The notes beneath the pieces were generated by a model. The model worked only from the letters and a program-made list of their open reading frames with translations. It was not told the origin of the DNA and made no database searches. DNA of 64,000 nt from Paenibacillus sp. JZ16 (GTDB taxonomy: Bacteria; Bacillota; Bacilli; Paenibacillales; Paenibacillaceae), in NCBI RefSeq assembly GCF_015326965.1, contig NZ_CP017659.1:744001-808000 (forward strand), read 5' to 3'. Positions 1-9,039 of the stretch are shown here, piece by piece (the stretch's first letter is position 1; every line of letters begins with the position of its first letter). The position numbers and the translations under genes were made by a program.

Positions 1-103
1 AAGCGTAAGGGATTATTATCAGGATGGCGTTAATCGCAGATAACAGATCGGAGACGATAATCACTCCGCGCTTCTCTCCGGCAAGCTCGAACAGTCGTAC
101 CAT
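1..103 (-). CDS. ABC exporter subunit, N-terminus only (partial at window edge)
   Basis: The ORF runs off the left edge of the window. The 34 visible residues begin MVRLFELAGEKRG and continue into a hydrophobic stretch (SAINAILIIIPYA). This resembles the first transmembrane helix of type I ABC exporters, which fuse a membrane domain to an ATPase. It starts 7 bases after the stop of the esterase gene on the same strand, so the two are probably co-transcribed. No Walker motif is visible because the gene is cut off, so the ABC assignment rests only on the N-terminal pattern and is tentative. Confidence 0.45.
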   Translation of the reverse strand, partial: MVRLFELAGEKRGVIIVSDLLSAINAILIIIPYA

Positions 104-109
104 CCTGTT

Positions 110-1032
110 TTATTGGACAAAACCTTTGCCAGCTCGATTCGTGATCAAATCAACGATTCGTTCCATTGCTTTCTTCGCTTCCGGTAACGGAAACAAAGTG
201 AAGATATGTATCATCTTCGGATATTCGTAGTAATCGATTGTGACGCCTTCCTTCCGGGCTTTGTTTCTGAGCTTCCGTGCGTCTGCGGCCATGAGGTCAT
301 GAGTGCCGAAGAACAGGGAAACTTTGCCCAACCCTCGTAGGTTACCGTTAATCGGACTTAATCGATAGTCATTCAGGTCCGTATCGCCGGCATACAATTT
401 TCCGACATAGGCGATCCGAGGAGGGGGTCTTTTTTCTCGAATGCCGGGATATCCGGATTAGACAACGTGATGTCTAGCCAAGGCGAGATAAGAATGATCC
501 GACTCGGCTGGGGCATTGCTTTTTCCTTCAGTAATTGAGCGAGCCCTAACGCAAACCCGCCTCCTGCCGATTCTCCCATCAATACGATGTGCTGCGATGA
601 AGTTTTCTTCAACAGCTGTTCATAAACGAAGAGCACCTGTTCATAGGATTCATGATGCTGATGATGAGGTGCTTTAGGGTAGACGGGTACGATAACTTGA
701 TAACCGGTCATATCCGCTATTTTTCTAACAAATTTCCAGTTCATAGGCAGCGGCCGGTTAATATGCCCTCCACCTAACAAATAAATGATATATTTATGTC
801 CTGCATGCTGATTGCCGCTTAGAACGTAGCAATCTTTCCCATAAGAGGGATCCATCACAATATCCCATTTCTGTTTGAGTTCTTCAGGCAACCTATAAGG
901 TTCCGCATTCGCTATTCGTTTTTGATCAAGAAATTTCGCAAACCTCGCTTTGTCTGCAAAATTCTGTTTTCTACCGCTCATGTGCAGCATGGTTTCGATA
1001 AGCTTGCTTCGGATGCTTTGCTTCACTTCCAT
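110..1032 (-). pseudogene. alpha/beta hydrolase (HSL-type esterase), frameshifted
   Basis: A carboxylesterase/lipase of the hormone-sensitive-lipase-like alpha/beta hydrolase group, split over two frames. The upstream part carries the oxyanion-hole region LLGGGHINRP and the nucleophile motif GESAGGG. The downstream part (from about 400 leftwards) carries the C-terminal half, with FFGTHDLM (acid region) and PKMIHIF (likely catalytic His). Protein similarity joins smoothly if one C is restored in a run of five at 423-427 (plus-strand G run), giving KKDPPPRIAYVGKLYAGDT. The start is ATG at 1032 behind GGAGG; the frame also offers TTG at 1035. The next gene, an apparent ABC exporter, begins 7 bases after the stop. 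It is either a real inactivating mutation or a homopolymer sequencing error. Confidence 0.75.
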
Positions 1033-1189
1033 CAACCTCCTCAGTGGATTTCACGATGCAATATGCAATCGATACTACATGCTCAATATGAACAGAACAT
1101 GAAGCGAATGGGAAAAAGTGGTGGATCAGCAAGCAAAAAAGAGATGAACGGAATCGTCCACCTCTTAACCACACGAATAATTGAATTAC

Positions 1190-1330
1190 GCGGCGATACG
1201 GCCTGTAAAATGACGGCCACCTTCATTCCTTTTTCTGCTGCGCTGTCAATCTCGACCGAACCGTTGTATAATTCAACCACACGTTTAACGATCGCAAGTC
1301 CGAGCCCGCTTCCGCCCGCTGCGCGGTATT
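1190..1330 (-). pseudogene. histidine kinase C-terminal fragment
   Basis: The minus strand reads GSGLGLAIVKRVVELYNG and then a typical HATPase tail (SVEIDSAAEKGMKVAVIL). This is the G2 box and C-terminal strand of a sensor histidine kinase. Just upstream, another frame gives SNTAQRA, the residues usually preceding the G2 box, so there is also a one-base frameshift. Nothing of the kinase body remains: the fragment abuts a copy of the GTTAGC repeat at 1331. It is a decayed remnant, not expressed as a kinase. Confidence 0.6.
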
Positions 1331-1515
1331 ACTGCCCGTTAGCTTAATAAATTGCATGGAAACTTAGTTAGATATCTATCTAATCGGTAATCGGCTCATG
1401 TTCTTGTCCGTCGACTCGGGACAAGGACTTGTACCGATAAAACGAAAAAGCCGCTTAAACAGCGACTTTCATTGGGAAGATGTTCTTGTCCTTTTCGGCA
1501 ATAGTACAATGTTCT
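1331..1515. repeat. dispersed ~150-bp repeat copy A, joined to a GTTAGC-type repeat half
   Basis: At 1331-1352 lies the conserved CTGCCCGTTAGCTTAAT half-element. From 1368 follows the larger family: TTAGAT...ATCTAATCGG, then GTTCTTGTCC, GGACAAGGACTTGTACCG, the core AAAAAGCCGCT...AGCGACTTTC, and a closing TGTTCTTGTC. The core folds as a hairpin with a T-run when read on the minus strand, as in an intrinsic terminator. It lies downstream of the convergent end of the reductase gene. Seven other copies are in this window. Confidence 0.75.
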
Positions 1516-1619
1516 TCTTACTCTCTAACGGAAAGACAGGCCGTAAGTACGGCCCTGTAAGTGCTTTAACACTTCCCGACATCACTCTTCACGATATATC
1601 ACACGGCTTGCAGCAGTGA

Positions 1620-2546
1620 CTATGATTGAATAAGCCAATCTGTCTCTAACGCATTCCAGTTTGGCGTAGGCACTTCCGACCTTGCCCTCCATTCGGCAAA
1701 GCCCTCATTCAAGGCTGCGAGCTCAACTGCTGTCCCATCAATCAACCCGCTAACCGGAAGCATGAAGAAAATCTTCAACGCCCAGCGGATTAAGTTTGGA
1801 TAGCCGGTAATCCAAGACGCCTGCTTCGCAGGGGTTAACGGGTACCCCATTGATTCAAGTACACGGAAGCCCTCTCCCATCGCCGCCACTAACTGACGCA
1901 TTCGCCTATCGTCACGGACAACCTGTTTCATCTGGAAGCTGTGGAACAGAATGACCATGTTCATAGGCACGACCAGCACCATGTGGTTTTTTAGCCAGGC
2001 ATCGATCTGATCATGGTAACTGAGCTTGTACTTGGTTGGCATGAATGCCTGCTCCAGCAGGGAGCGAAACGGTACGGGCCCGTCCAGACCCCCGATGACC
2101 ATCTCCCCATGGCCGCCACGAATGCATATGACTCGTCCGTCGGTACGTGTACCTGCGGTAGCTTGGAATCCAAAAGCGACCTGTTTAGGCGACTGTCCAT
2201 GTTTACTCAAATAGTCCTGCATGGCGTAGGTATTCATATTGTTGCCGACCAATACGATATGACGGCTAACGTTGTCTGCGAGGATCGGTAGCACATCCCC
2301 GAAATCCGAATATTTCATCATGACGAAGATCAAGTCATACGCGTCACCTGACTCTAGTCTACGAATTACACGAACCCGATCAACAGTTGTCTTGCGCTGA
2401 AGGTAATGCCGAATGACCAGTCCCTCCTTTTCCAGTTCCTCCGCTCGCTTTCCTCTTGCCAACACAGTCACGTCATGACCGCCCGCTACTAGGACATGTG
2501 CCAGATAGCTTCCCTGCACACCTGCACCGTACACAAGTATATTCAA
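1620..2546 (-). CDS. ketopantoate reductase-like (PanE/ApbA family) NAD(P)-binding protein
   Basis: A 308-residue protein of normal family length. The N-terminus has the Rossmann motif GAGVQG (residues 7-12). A lysine in the WLKNHMVLVVPMN segment (K186) sits where PanE has its catalytic Lys, and the C-terminal all-helical dimerisation half follows. PanE reduces 2-dehydropantoate to pantoate with NADPH in coenzyme A synthesis, but many paralogues act on other 2-oxoacids. Its position divergent from a TetR regulator, rather than with panB/panC, suggests an accessory reductase whose substrate cannot be told. ATG start; CCTCC complement (GGAGG) just upstream. Confidence 0.8.
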   Translation of the reverse strand: MNILVYGAGVQGSYLAHVLVAGGHDVTVLARGKRAEELEKEGLVIRHYLQRKTTVDRVRVIRRLESGDAYDLIFVMMKYSDFGDVLPILADNVSRHIVLVGNNMNTYAMQDYLSKHGQSPKQVAFGFQATAGTRTDGRVICIRGGHGEMVIGGLDGPVPFRSLLEQAFMPTKYKLSYHDQIDAWLKNHMVLVVPMNMVILFHSFQMKQVVRDDRRMRQLVAAMGEGFRVLESMGYPLTPAKQASWITGYPNLIRWALKIFFMLPVSGLIDGTAVELAALNEGFAEWRARSEVPTPNWNALETDWLIQS

Positions 2547-2709
2547 TATTATCCCTCCTTATATAATTAACAGTTGTTGAATATATAACATCTGTGGATT
2601 ACAATCAAGATATCATTGGAACGGATGCAGGTGCAATGGCTAATTGCTTTCGTTTCTGTTGAGAAATGAACAACGAATGCTGGATGTGTTCAGGAAAGAG
2701 GGGAAAACC

Positions 2710-3261
2710 ATGGATCGGCGCATCGTGAGATCAAGACAAATGATTATGCAAGCGTTCATTGGGCTGTTGGGAGAACAGGAATTTGAGAGGATCACCATTC
2801 AAGGTATAGCGGATCGGGCCAATGTCAATCGCGGAACGATCTATTTGCATTTTACAGACAAATATGACCTGCTGGAACAGAGCGTGGAAACGTATCTGAT
2901 GATGCTTGCTGACAGTTGTGTGCCGGAGGATGGGCCAACCAATGAACTGTCCCGGGACCTGCTGATTCGTGCGTTCACGTATCTGAAAGAGCATGCAGAA
3001 ATCTATGGCGTTTTGATTACCAATAAAGGTATTCCGACGTTCAGACACCGTATGACACAGATGATTGAAGCGAATATCACCTTGGTGGTAAACCAAATGA
3101 AGCTAGAAACCGGTATCCACAAGGATGTATTGGCGCAATTCTTATCCGTTTCCATTACGGGGTTGATTGAGTGGTGGGTCGTCCAATCTATGCCATATAC
3201 GCCAGAAGAGATGGTTGAACAGATGGCTAGAATTTTGGAAGCAAGGCTGCAGCTATGGTAA
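2710..3261 (+). CDS. TetR/AcrR family transcriptional regulator
   Basis: A 183-residue cytosolic repressor-type protein. The HTH (about residues 12-50) contains ITIQGIADRANVNRGTIYLHFTDKYDLL, the TetR recognition helix pattern. The C-terminal ligand domain ends in an IEWWVVQ segment also seen in the TetR at 41756 (IVGVVEWWF), so the two are paralogues of the same DhaS-like subgroup. I chose ATG at 2710, behind AGGGG, over the upstream in-frame start at 2644. It is divergent from the PanE-like reductase and probably controls it. The 160-bp gap holds an AT-rich imperfect palindrome (TTATAT...ATATAA, about 2561-2590) that could be the operator. Confidence 0.8.
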   Translation: MDRRIVRSRQMIMQAFIGLLGEQEFERITIQGIADRANVNRGTIYLHFTDKYDLLEQSVETYLMMLADSCVPEDGPTNELSRDLLIRAFTYLKEHAEIYGVLITNKGIPTFRHRMTQMIEANITLVVNQMKLETGIHKDVLAQFLSVSITGLIEWWVVQSMPYTPEEMVEQMARILEARLQLW

Positions 3262-3295
3262 ACGAATTAAATTTGAAGTGTGATACCTGCATAAA

Positions 3296-3425
3296 AGTTT
3301 CTTGTCCTTTTCGGCAATCAAGTTCTTGTCCTTGACTCGGGACAAGAACTTGTACCGATAAAACAAAATAGTCGCTAAAACACAAAAGAAGCCGCCAAAT
3401 TAGCGACTTCCAATGGAACGATATG
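3296..3425. repeat. dispersed ~150-bp repeat copy B
   Basis: This copy has the CTTGTCC...GGCAAT motif, GTTCTTGTCC followed by GGACAAGAACTTGTACCG (an inverted repeat), then a variant core with a short internal duplication (AGTCGCTAAAACAC before AGCCGCCAAATTAGCGACTT) and CAATGGAACGAT. It fills the gap between the TetR gene and the convergent Gfo/Idh gene. Confidence 0.75.
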
Positions 3426-3478
3426 CCATTGTAAGCTCCCTTTCTGTTTCCCTCCGCCCGCATTATCCTCCACAATGA

Positions 3479-4638
3479 TCATTTTTTTTCGCCGTAATTG
3501 CTTCCTGTCGTGATTTTCACATCCGTAAAATTTTCAACGCTCTTGCCCTTCTGATAAAAATAGGGAACGTTCTGTTGAGCACCCTCTTGCGTATAGAAGG
3601 GATCGTCCTTGCGCAGCGGGAGTTGGACATTCTCACCCATGCTTGCCGATTTGTATATGCCCATGATCATCTCTAATGTGCTGCGGCCGCTTTCTCCGTC
3701 GATGAGTAATGGCTTTCCATGCTCGATCGCGCTCAGCACATTGTCGATCTGACCGGCATGGCCTTCATACGGCAAATCCGGCAATTCGTCATAGTATTTC
3801 CGGATTTTTTCTTCCAGTTCCAAATCGCGTTCAGGGAATCCGTTCGGCAAGGAAGTGGAAGCCGTTACCCGCCATGGTGCAGAAATTCGTGCAAACTGTC
3901 CTTGGAACACGTATTGCTGCTCTTCGCCGTGATGGATGACCGAGCTGGTAAGTTGCCCCAAGGCTCCATTCGGATATTTCATCATCGCGATGGATAAATC
4001 CTCAACCTCGGCATTGTCATGCGCGACGTTACCCATGTAAGCTTGTACGTGGCAAGGACGACCAAGCATCCACAGCAAACCATCAATATGATGAACGGCA
4101 TGATTAAGCGTGGGGCCTCCCCCTCTTTCTCCCAAGTACCGCGCCACCATAAGTCGTAATAACAATGGCCCCGCCACCAGAAAGAATCCACTTGGGCATG
4201 CAGAATGTTGCCCGCCATGCCGCTATCCAACACTTGCTTCAGCTTCATAATCGGGTTTCTGAATCGATTCTGGGCGATCACGGACAACAACTTACCGCTA
4301 TTCTGTGCCGCTTCGATCATATCGTCACATTCTTTAAGTGACGCTGCCATAGGCTTTTCTACAACGACATGGCTTCCTGCGTTCAGGAAATCGATCGTAA
4401 CCTGCGCATGAACATACGGAGGTATACAGACGGAAACGAGATCGATACTGTCTTGAAGCAGCTCCTTATAATCGTGTACGATTTTAGCGTCCAGTCCGTA
4501 CTGCTTCCGCCTCGCTTCCGCCTTCTCGGGGTAGAGCTCGCATAAAGCAACAATTTTACAGCGGTCCTTGAACTGCAAGTATGCTTCGATATGACTGGAC
4601 GAAATTGCCCCCGAACCTATAATCGCTACCTTTAACAT
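3479..4638 (-). pseudogene. Gfo/Idh/MocA-family oxidoreductase, frameshifted
   Basis: An NAD(P)-dependent sugar or inositol dehydrogenase of about 386 residues, split over two frames. The first part starts MLKVAIIGSGAISSSH (Rossmann fold) and has the family motif EKPMA near residue 105. The second part has NHAVHHIDGL, the His-containing substrate-binding helix. The break is in a run of five C (4119-4123); one more base restores GTWEKEGGGPTLNHAVHHID. The start is ATG 4638 behind AGGAGG. It is divergent from an AraC regulator (4797), the usual arrangement for a sugar-catabolic dehydrogenase. It is non-functional as read, unless the base is an assembly error. Confidence 0.8.
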
Positions 4639-4796
4639 ACGTAATTTTCGCCTCCTAACTTTACTTCTCATAATAAAATTGTATCCGGTGCAGCCTTGTA
4701 AATGTGTTTTGCTATGGGGGAAAAATAACGCTAAATTGCGGTTTGTATGGTATATTCAATGCAAGTACGAAGACGAGGAAGAAGGAGGCAAGCAAA

Positions 4797-5666
4797 TTGT
4801 CGTTTGTTGCAAGCAACTACAGTATCTCTCCCTTGTACTTTGCCTATAGACGTAAAAGCGAAAATTACGAGCATAAAGAGACCTTTCATTCCCATCTTGG
4901 CCTTGAAGTGTTGTTCATTCATCAAGGAAGAGGAACTATGATCGTAAATAACAGCAGCTATGAGATTAAGCCGGGGATGATTTGTATATTTCAGCCCTGT
5001 CAACTCCACCACCTAAAGCTTGAATACGACGATCATCAGTGTTTCGAACGATCCATTGCGATTTTTGAACCGACCGTGTACGAGGCATATTTTAAACAAT
5101 GGCCCGCACTCCACGAATTTTACAATTTTATATATTTGGGCAATCTCCCTTTCCCCTGCCTTTATGAAGTCGAGGACCCTTACCTGGACGTTGCGTACAA
5201 GAGCATGAACGATCGATTCCCGACGCTGTCCGACTCGGAAAAATATGAAGAAATTTCGCTGTTTCTTGTCGCACTTTTTCGCTCCTTGAAACCAATCTGG
5301 GATAAGCGGAAAGCAAGGAGTTCAACTTACCAAACCCGTAAAAATCATCGGGTGGAGCACATCTTAACCTGGATTGAAGCGAATTATACGATTCCTTTCC
5401 GATTGGACGATATGGCGAAGTCGCTGCATCTATCTCCCTACCATTTGTCACATCTCTTTAAAGAAGCGACAGGGATCAGCATCACGGAATACATAGCAGC
5501 CCGAAGGATTCATCAATCCATACAACTCTTAGCGACCACAAAAAAACCGATCTCACTTATTGCGGAGGAGATCGGATTAACGAATAGCTCTTATTTTTGC
5601 AAATTTTTTAAGTCACAAATGGGAATCACACCGCATCAATATCGAAAGAAATGGACGACTACTTAA
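4797..5666 (+). CDS. AraC family transcriptional regulator (cupin + AraC HTH)
   Basis: A protein of about 289 residues if translation starts at TTG 4797, which sits 7 bases after GGAGG; an ATG at 4704 has no ribosome site. The N-terminal cupin-like sensor domain includes HSHLGLEVLFIHQGRGTM. The C-terminal double HTH has LDDMAKSLHLSPYHLSHLFK and ISLIAEEIGLTNSSYFCKFF, ending in the usual GITPHQYRKK. It is probably a sugar-responsive activator of the divergent Gfo/Idh dehydrogenase. Confidence 0.82.
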   Translation: MSFVASNYSISPLYFAYRRKSENYEHKETFHSHLGLEVLFIHQGRGTMIVNNSSYEIKPGMICIFQPCQLHHLKLEYDDHQCFERSIAIFEPTVYEAYFKQWPALHEFYNFIYLGNLPFPCLYEVEDPYLDVAYKSMNDRFPTLSDSEKYEEISLFLVALFRSLKPIWDKRKARSSTYQTRKNHRVEHILTWIEANYTIPFRLDDMAKSLHLSPYHLSHLFKEATGISITEYIAARRIHQSIQLLATTKKPISLIAEEIGLTNSSYFCKFFKSQMGITPHQYRKKWTTT

Positions 5667-5792
5667 ATCATGAGGTTCCATTAAACGAAGAACTCCTGGG
5701 CATTCCAAGACCTAAATCCAACCTGCCCAGCACCCGATAGCTGAGAAAGACAATTGACTACATATGTCCTTATTATGTTTATCTCCTCTTTC

Positions 5793-5905
5793 CTGCCCGT
5801 TAGCTTAATGAAATAGCTGCAGAATTTTAATTAGATATGTATTCATCGGTAAACGGATTAAGTTCGTGTCCCTTTCGGCAATCGGTACAAGTTCTTGTGC
5901 GCTTC
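5793..5905. repeat. GTTAGC-type repeat half followed by truncated ~150-bp repeat copy C
   Basis: CTGCCCGTTAGCTTAATGAA (5793-5812) is followed by the left part of the larger repeat: TTAGATATGTATTCATCGG, then TGTCCCTTTCGGCAATCGG and TACAAGTTCTTGT. The terminator-like core is missing. This is the same order of the two families as at 1331-1515. Nothing else is recognisable between 5667 and 6060. Confidence 0.65.
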
Positions 5906-6069
5906 ATTGCTGTAACTCTCCTCTCCATAGTAAATAAGTGATTGTAACATAAAAACCATATAAGGAATTCTATAATTCTATTGTGTAACCCTTCCTGCTA
6001 GTTGAACAAAAAGCAGCTGATTATGGGAAAACACCGCTTATCATCTCAAATAGAAAACAATGCCTGAAA

Positions 6070-6112
6070 TATGAGAGAGCCGATAACCGCGTAATAGGGT
6101 TATCGGCTCTGT
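6070..6112 (-). terminator. rho-independent-type hairpin after the PAF-acetylhydrolase-like gene
   Basis: A 12-bp stem, GAGCCGATAACC / GGTTATCGGCTC, with a short loop lies 3' of the gene ending at 6165. The T-run is weak. It also separates this gene from the repeats to the left. Confidence 0.6.
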
Positions 6113-6164
6113 ATCTGTACGGCTAGCTCTTTGACATGCGTTTATCAGCAACCTCTCGGTTATG

Positions 6165-7301
6165 TCACTTGTTGCTGGTCTTCTTGACCAAGTCCACGCC
6201 ATCGTATGCCAGACTTTCCACACTTGCAGCCTTCTGCAGTATGTATTGATCAAAAAAGTTCTTCGTATAGTCTGTAACAAGATTTCGCATCTCCATAGCA
6301 TCCCGTTCGCCTCTGAGTTCCTCATTAACACTAGTAAACACGATGTCGCAGTAATCTAAATGCGCAACACGATCAACAGAGAAATAATAGGTTTGCATGC
6401 TATTGTTAGCGCCAATTATCGCATTCATGTTATAGTTAGGTTCACAATAAAGCAGCAAGAAGGGTTTATTAAGGTCGCTGCCCTGAAGGCCGAACGCAGC
6501 GCTATCCAGGCCAATCCCGCAGGCAAACCGGTCGTCGTCCCGACAAACAATCGCCGTCGTAGGCCCTCCATAAGAATGTCCGACTATGCCCATGCCGATG
6601 TCAAGCAACAATCTGCCCTTGAAGATGGAATTCAGCTCTCCAGAGTCCATTTTGTAAAGATAATCGGCTACATACCTTACATCCTCTGCCTGTAATTCAC
6701 TATACTCTGTTATCTTGGCAAGTACCGGCAGTGTAAGCACCTTGTGGCACATCTCGATGGCAGTTTCTTCGTCAGGCCGCATCTCCATCTTACCAGCCAA
6801 CGCCACCATCTCCGGATCTTCAGAAAACGCCATAATGACATCCGAAAAACCCTTTGATACATTAAACAGGCGCCCATCCTTACGCTTATACATCGTGCTA
6901 TTCTGATGGCCGATGCTTACCACGACATATCCTAAACTTGCCAAGTCTGTACTGATCACGGTACCCCATTCTGGAGAACCGCCCCCGCCGCAAACATAGA
7001 ATAACACCGGATAGCGCTTTTCCTTCCCGGAGAGAGCAAGGTCGTCGTAACACTGGGTCTTGATATCTATAGAGTAAGCATCCTTCAACGCAGTGAGAAG
7101 TGGCTGCTCATCAAGCATTTCGTAAACTTCAGGAAACATGTACGTTGATGTAGTCTTACCTTCGCTACTGTCGGACGGATAGTACACAAACGCCGTCAGT
7201 TCTCTTTTTGAATGATCTGATGCCGTATACTCAAAATCCATCTGGGTTCGACCGACAGTATAGCTGCCGATTGGTTCTGGAAATGCGTCATAAGTTTTCA
7301 T
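6165..7301 (-). CDS. platelet-activating factor acetylhydrolase-like alpha/beta hydrolase
   Basis: A 378-residue protein. It has the oxyanion segment CGGGGSPEWG (near residue 104), the nucleophile elbow GHSYGG (Ser 243), the acid candidate GIGLDSA (near 275) and a C-terminal His in VAHLDY. This order matches the PAF-AH/plasma lipase family of secreted or cytosolic ester hydrolases. No signal peptide is visible, so it is probably cytosolic. A terminator-like hairpin follows. A TetR-type gene lies immediately upstream on the same strand (57-base gap) and may regulate it. The substrate cannot be deduced. Confidence 0.75.
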   Translation of the reverse strand: MKTYDAFPEPIGSYTVGRTQMDFEYTASDHSKRELTAFVYYPSDSSEGKTTSTYMFPEVYEMLDEQPLLTALKDAYSIDIKTQCYDDLALSGKEKRYPVLFYVCGGGGSPEWGTVISTDLASLGYVVVSIGHQNSTMYKRKDGRLFNVSKGFSDVIMAFSEDPEMVALAGKMEMRPDEETAIEMCHKVLTLPVLAKITEYSELQAEDVRYVADYLYKMDSGELNSIFKGRLLLDIGMGIVGHSYGGPTTAIVCRDDDRFACGIGLDSAAFGLQGSDLNKPFLLLYCEPNYNMNAIIGANNSMQTYYFSVDRVAHLDYCDIVFTSVNEELRGERDAMEMRNLVTDYTKNFFDQYILQKAASVESLAYDGVDLVKKTSNK

Positions 7302-7358
7302 TTTCTTCTTCCCCCTTAATTAATAAAAGTGGCGAATGTGAAATACAGTAAATCATAT

Positions 7359-7955
7359 CTACTCCTTGGCTTTCTTGAGATCGCTAACAATTTCAGAATG
7401 TTTATGATCTTCAAGCAGCCCATGACCCATAAAGTCAGCAAAGTACTTGCTAATCTTATGTTGCAGCTTAGAGTCTTTAATATCGAATTCCCTAAAAAAC
7501 AGGACTAAATTAAACTGCATTGACTCAAACATAAAAAAAATCAGGTCGTCGTCAAAATCAGGTCGGAGATATCCATCAACCCTCATTCGGCGTAAGATGT
7601 CCTTGATTAAGGGGAATGACTCGCCCTTTAGCACATTCAGATATATTTTAAGCAAAATGTTCTCAGGAATGTATAAAGGTGTTTCAGTGAGTTTGATTTC
7701 CAACTCATTCAGTGGCTCGGTCATAATGCCATTAACGTTACCAAATAAGCCAGTAAGGAAAAACTGGAAAAGGGAATCTTCATTACTGTTATTAAAATAC
7801 GCAACTCTTTTCTGAGTCACATTACGTATTAAGAGACAATAAAGGTCATCTTTGTCTTCAAAATACCGATAAAATGTTCCGGGGTGCATGGACAGACGAT
7901 CCAAAACCATCTTCATAGTTATATCCTCGTAAAGATTATCAACGAAAAGATGCAC
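7359..7955 (-). CDS. TetR family regulator, N-terminus apparently truncated
   Basis: 198 residues from a GTG at 7955, with a stop codon directly upstream in frame. The HTH core is present (MKMVLDRLSMHPGTFYRYFEDKDDL), but the usual 10-15 residues of helix 1 before LFVDNLYEDIT are missing and no other frame supplies them. Either the 5' end has been lost or a short variant is used. It reads towards the PAF-AH-like hydrolase. Its C-terminal domain is otherwise full length. Confidence 0.55.
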   Translation of the reverse strand: MHLFVDNLYEDITMKMVLDRLSMHPGTFYRYFEDKDDLYCLLIRNVTQKRVAYFNNSNEDSLFQFFLTGLFGNVNGIMTEPLNELEIKLTETPLYIPENILLKIYLNVLKGESFPLIKDILRRMRVDGYLRPDFDDDLIFFMFESMQFNLVLFFREFDIKDSKLQHKISKYFADFMGHGLLEDHKHSEIVSDLKKAKE

Positions 7956-8124
7956 TCAAACCTGGAGTCTCGGCCTCAACTTACGCAGGTCAATTTACTT
8001 CCGTACAACGGTATATCCTTTAACCTCTTGCAGCGCCACCGGAAATTAGCAGGCAACATGAAGGTTTTCAATGGTTTGACCGCTCGGACGAAAGATCTCT
8101 TTCATGCAGGAATATTTATGTGCT

Positions 8125-8721
8125 TTATTTGCTTGGCGCAATACCTTTTATCAGCAATTCCGTCCATTGTGCGGTATATGGGAGAATCTTTGGGTAGATA
8201 TGCGGGCTGGAGATCCCTTCAACCAGGGCCTGGAAATAAATCAGAAGAAATTCATCCGAATATTTCAGATCAACCTTGCCTTCTTTACGCCCGCGGTGAA
8301 ACAAATCCAACATAAGACTGTAGCTTTCCTTGACGTATTGCTGCATCATCAGAGATAACCCATCATCATCTTTCTTTGTAAAATAATCCATTAAATCCAA
8401 ATAAAATTGTTTGTTGATTTTTTCTAGATAATTGATTTTGTTCTGACTCATAGCAATGATCGTTTCTTCGAAAGGTTTATTTTCGGCCATGATTTCTCGG
8501 GCGGTTTCCCCCATTTGAGTTAAAAAATACTTAAAAACCTCATGGACCAGGTTTTCTTTGCTCCCAAAATACTTAAAAATCGTCGTTTTACCGACATTGG
8601 CATGTCTAGCAATCTCATCGACTGTTACATTTTCGATGCCGATTTCGGTATTAATCAATTTAAAAGTTGCTTCTAGAACTTGATTCTTCTTCTCTTGCGT
8701 CCTCTTTTCAAAGCCGTTCAT
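8125..8721 (-). CDS. TetR/AcrR family regulator of the ABC exporter
   Basis: 198 residues from ATG 8721 behind AAGGA. The HTH reads VTVDEIARHANVGKTTIFKYFGSKENLV, and the C-terminal domain is of the type found beside drug exporters. It is divergent from the ABC exporter genes at 9040-11558, with 318 bp between them, the classic layout for a repressor of a drug efflux pump. Candidate half-sites AGTTCG/CGAACT recur at 8778, 8945 and 8965. Confidence 0.82.
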   Translation of the reverse strand: MNGFEKRTQEKKNQVLEATFKLINTEIGIENVTVDEIARHANVGKTTIFKYFGSKENLVHEVFKYFLTQMGETAREIMAENKPFEETIIAMSQNKINYLEKINKQFYLDLMDYFTKKDDDGLSLMMQQYVKESYSLMLDLFHRGRKEGKVDLKYSDEFLLIYFQALVEGISSPHIYPKILPYTAQWTELLIKGIAPSK

Positions 8722-8864
8722 TCCTTATTCCTGCTTTCTAACTTATTATGACTAAAAAAATATTTTAAGAAGGATTTAGTTCGTATTTCCCCTTCCTATT
8801 TATTATATAGCGATAATTATGAATTATCAAACATATACTAGTTCTAAACTTATATATTTTTGCG

Positions 8865-8893
8865 TTGACTATGCGGATAATCGGGTGTATAAC
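8865..8893 (+). promoter_or_regulatory. probable sigma-A promoter of the ABC exporter
   Basis: TTGACT (8865-8870), a 17-bp spacer, then TATAAC (8888-8893). Transcription would begin near 8900, leaving a leader of about 140 bases before the ATPase gene. Confidence 0.5.
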
Positions 8894-8942
8894 TGAAATT
8901 GTAAATGAACTTTGGTTTAAAACAAAGTAAATAGTTAGAACT

Positions 8943-8970
8943 TACGAACTCTATATCGATTATTAGTTCG
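8943..8970. promoter_or_regulatory. candidate TetR operator (inverted CGAACT / AGTTCG)
   Basis: TACGAACT (8943-8950) and AGTTCG (8965-8970) form an inverted pair. A third AGTTCGTA lies at 8778-8785, near the TetR start. It falls in the leader of the exporter mRNA, where a bound repressor could block transcription. This is inference from symmetry only. Confidence 0.35.
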
Positions 8971-9039
8971 CTATTTATCAGCTTTGCTTTAAACTGGAAA
9001 GCACGTTACTAAAACTGGTCTAGAAGGAGTTTTAGTGCT

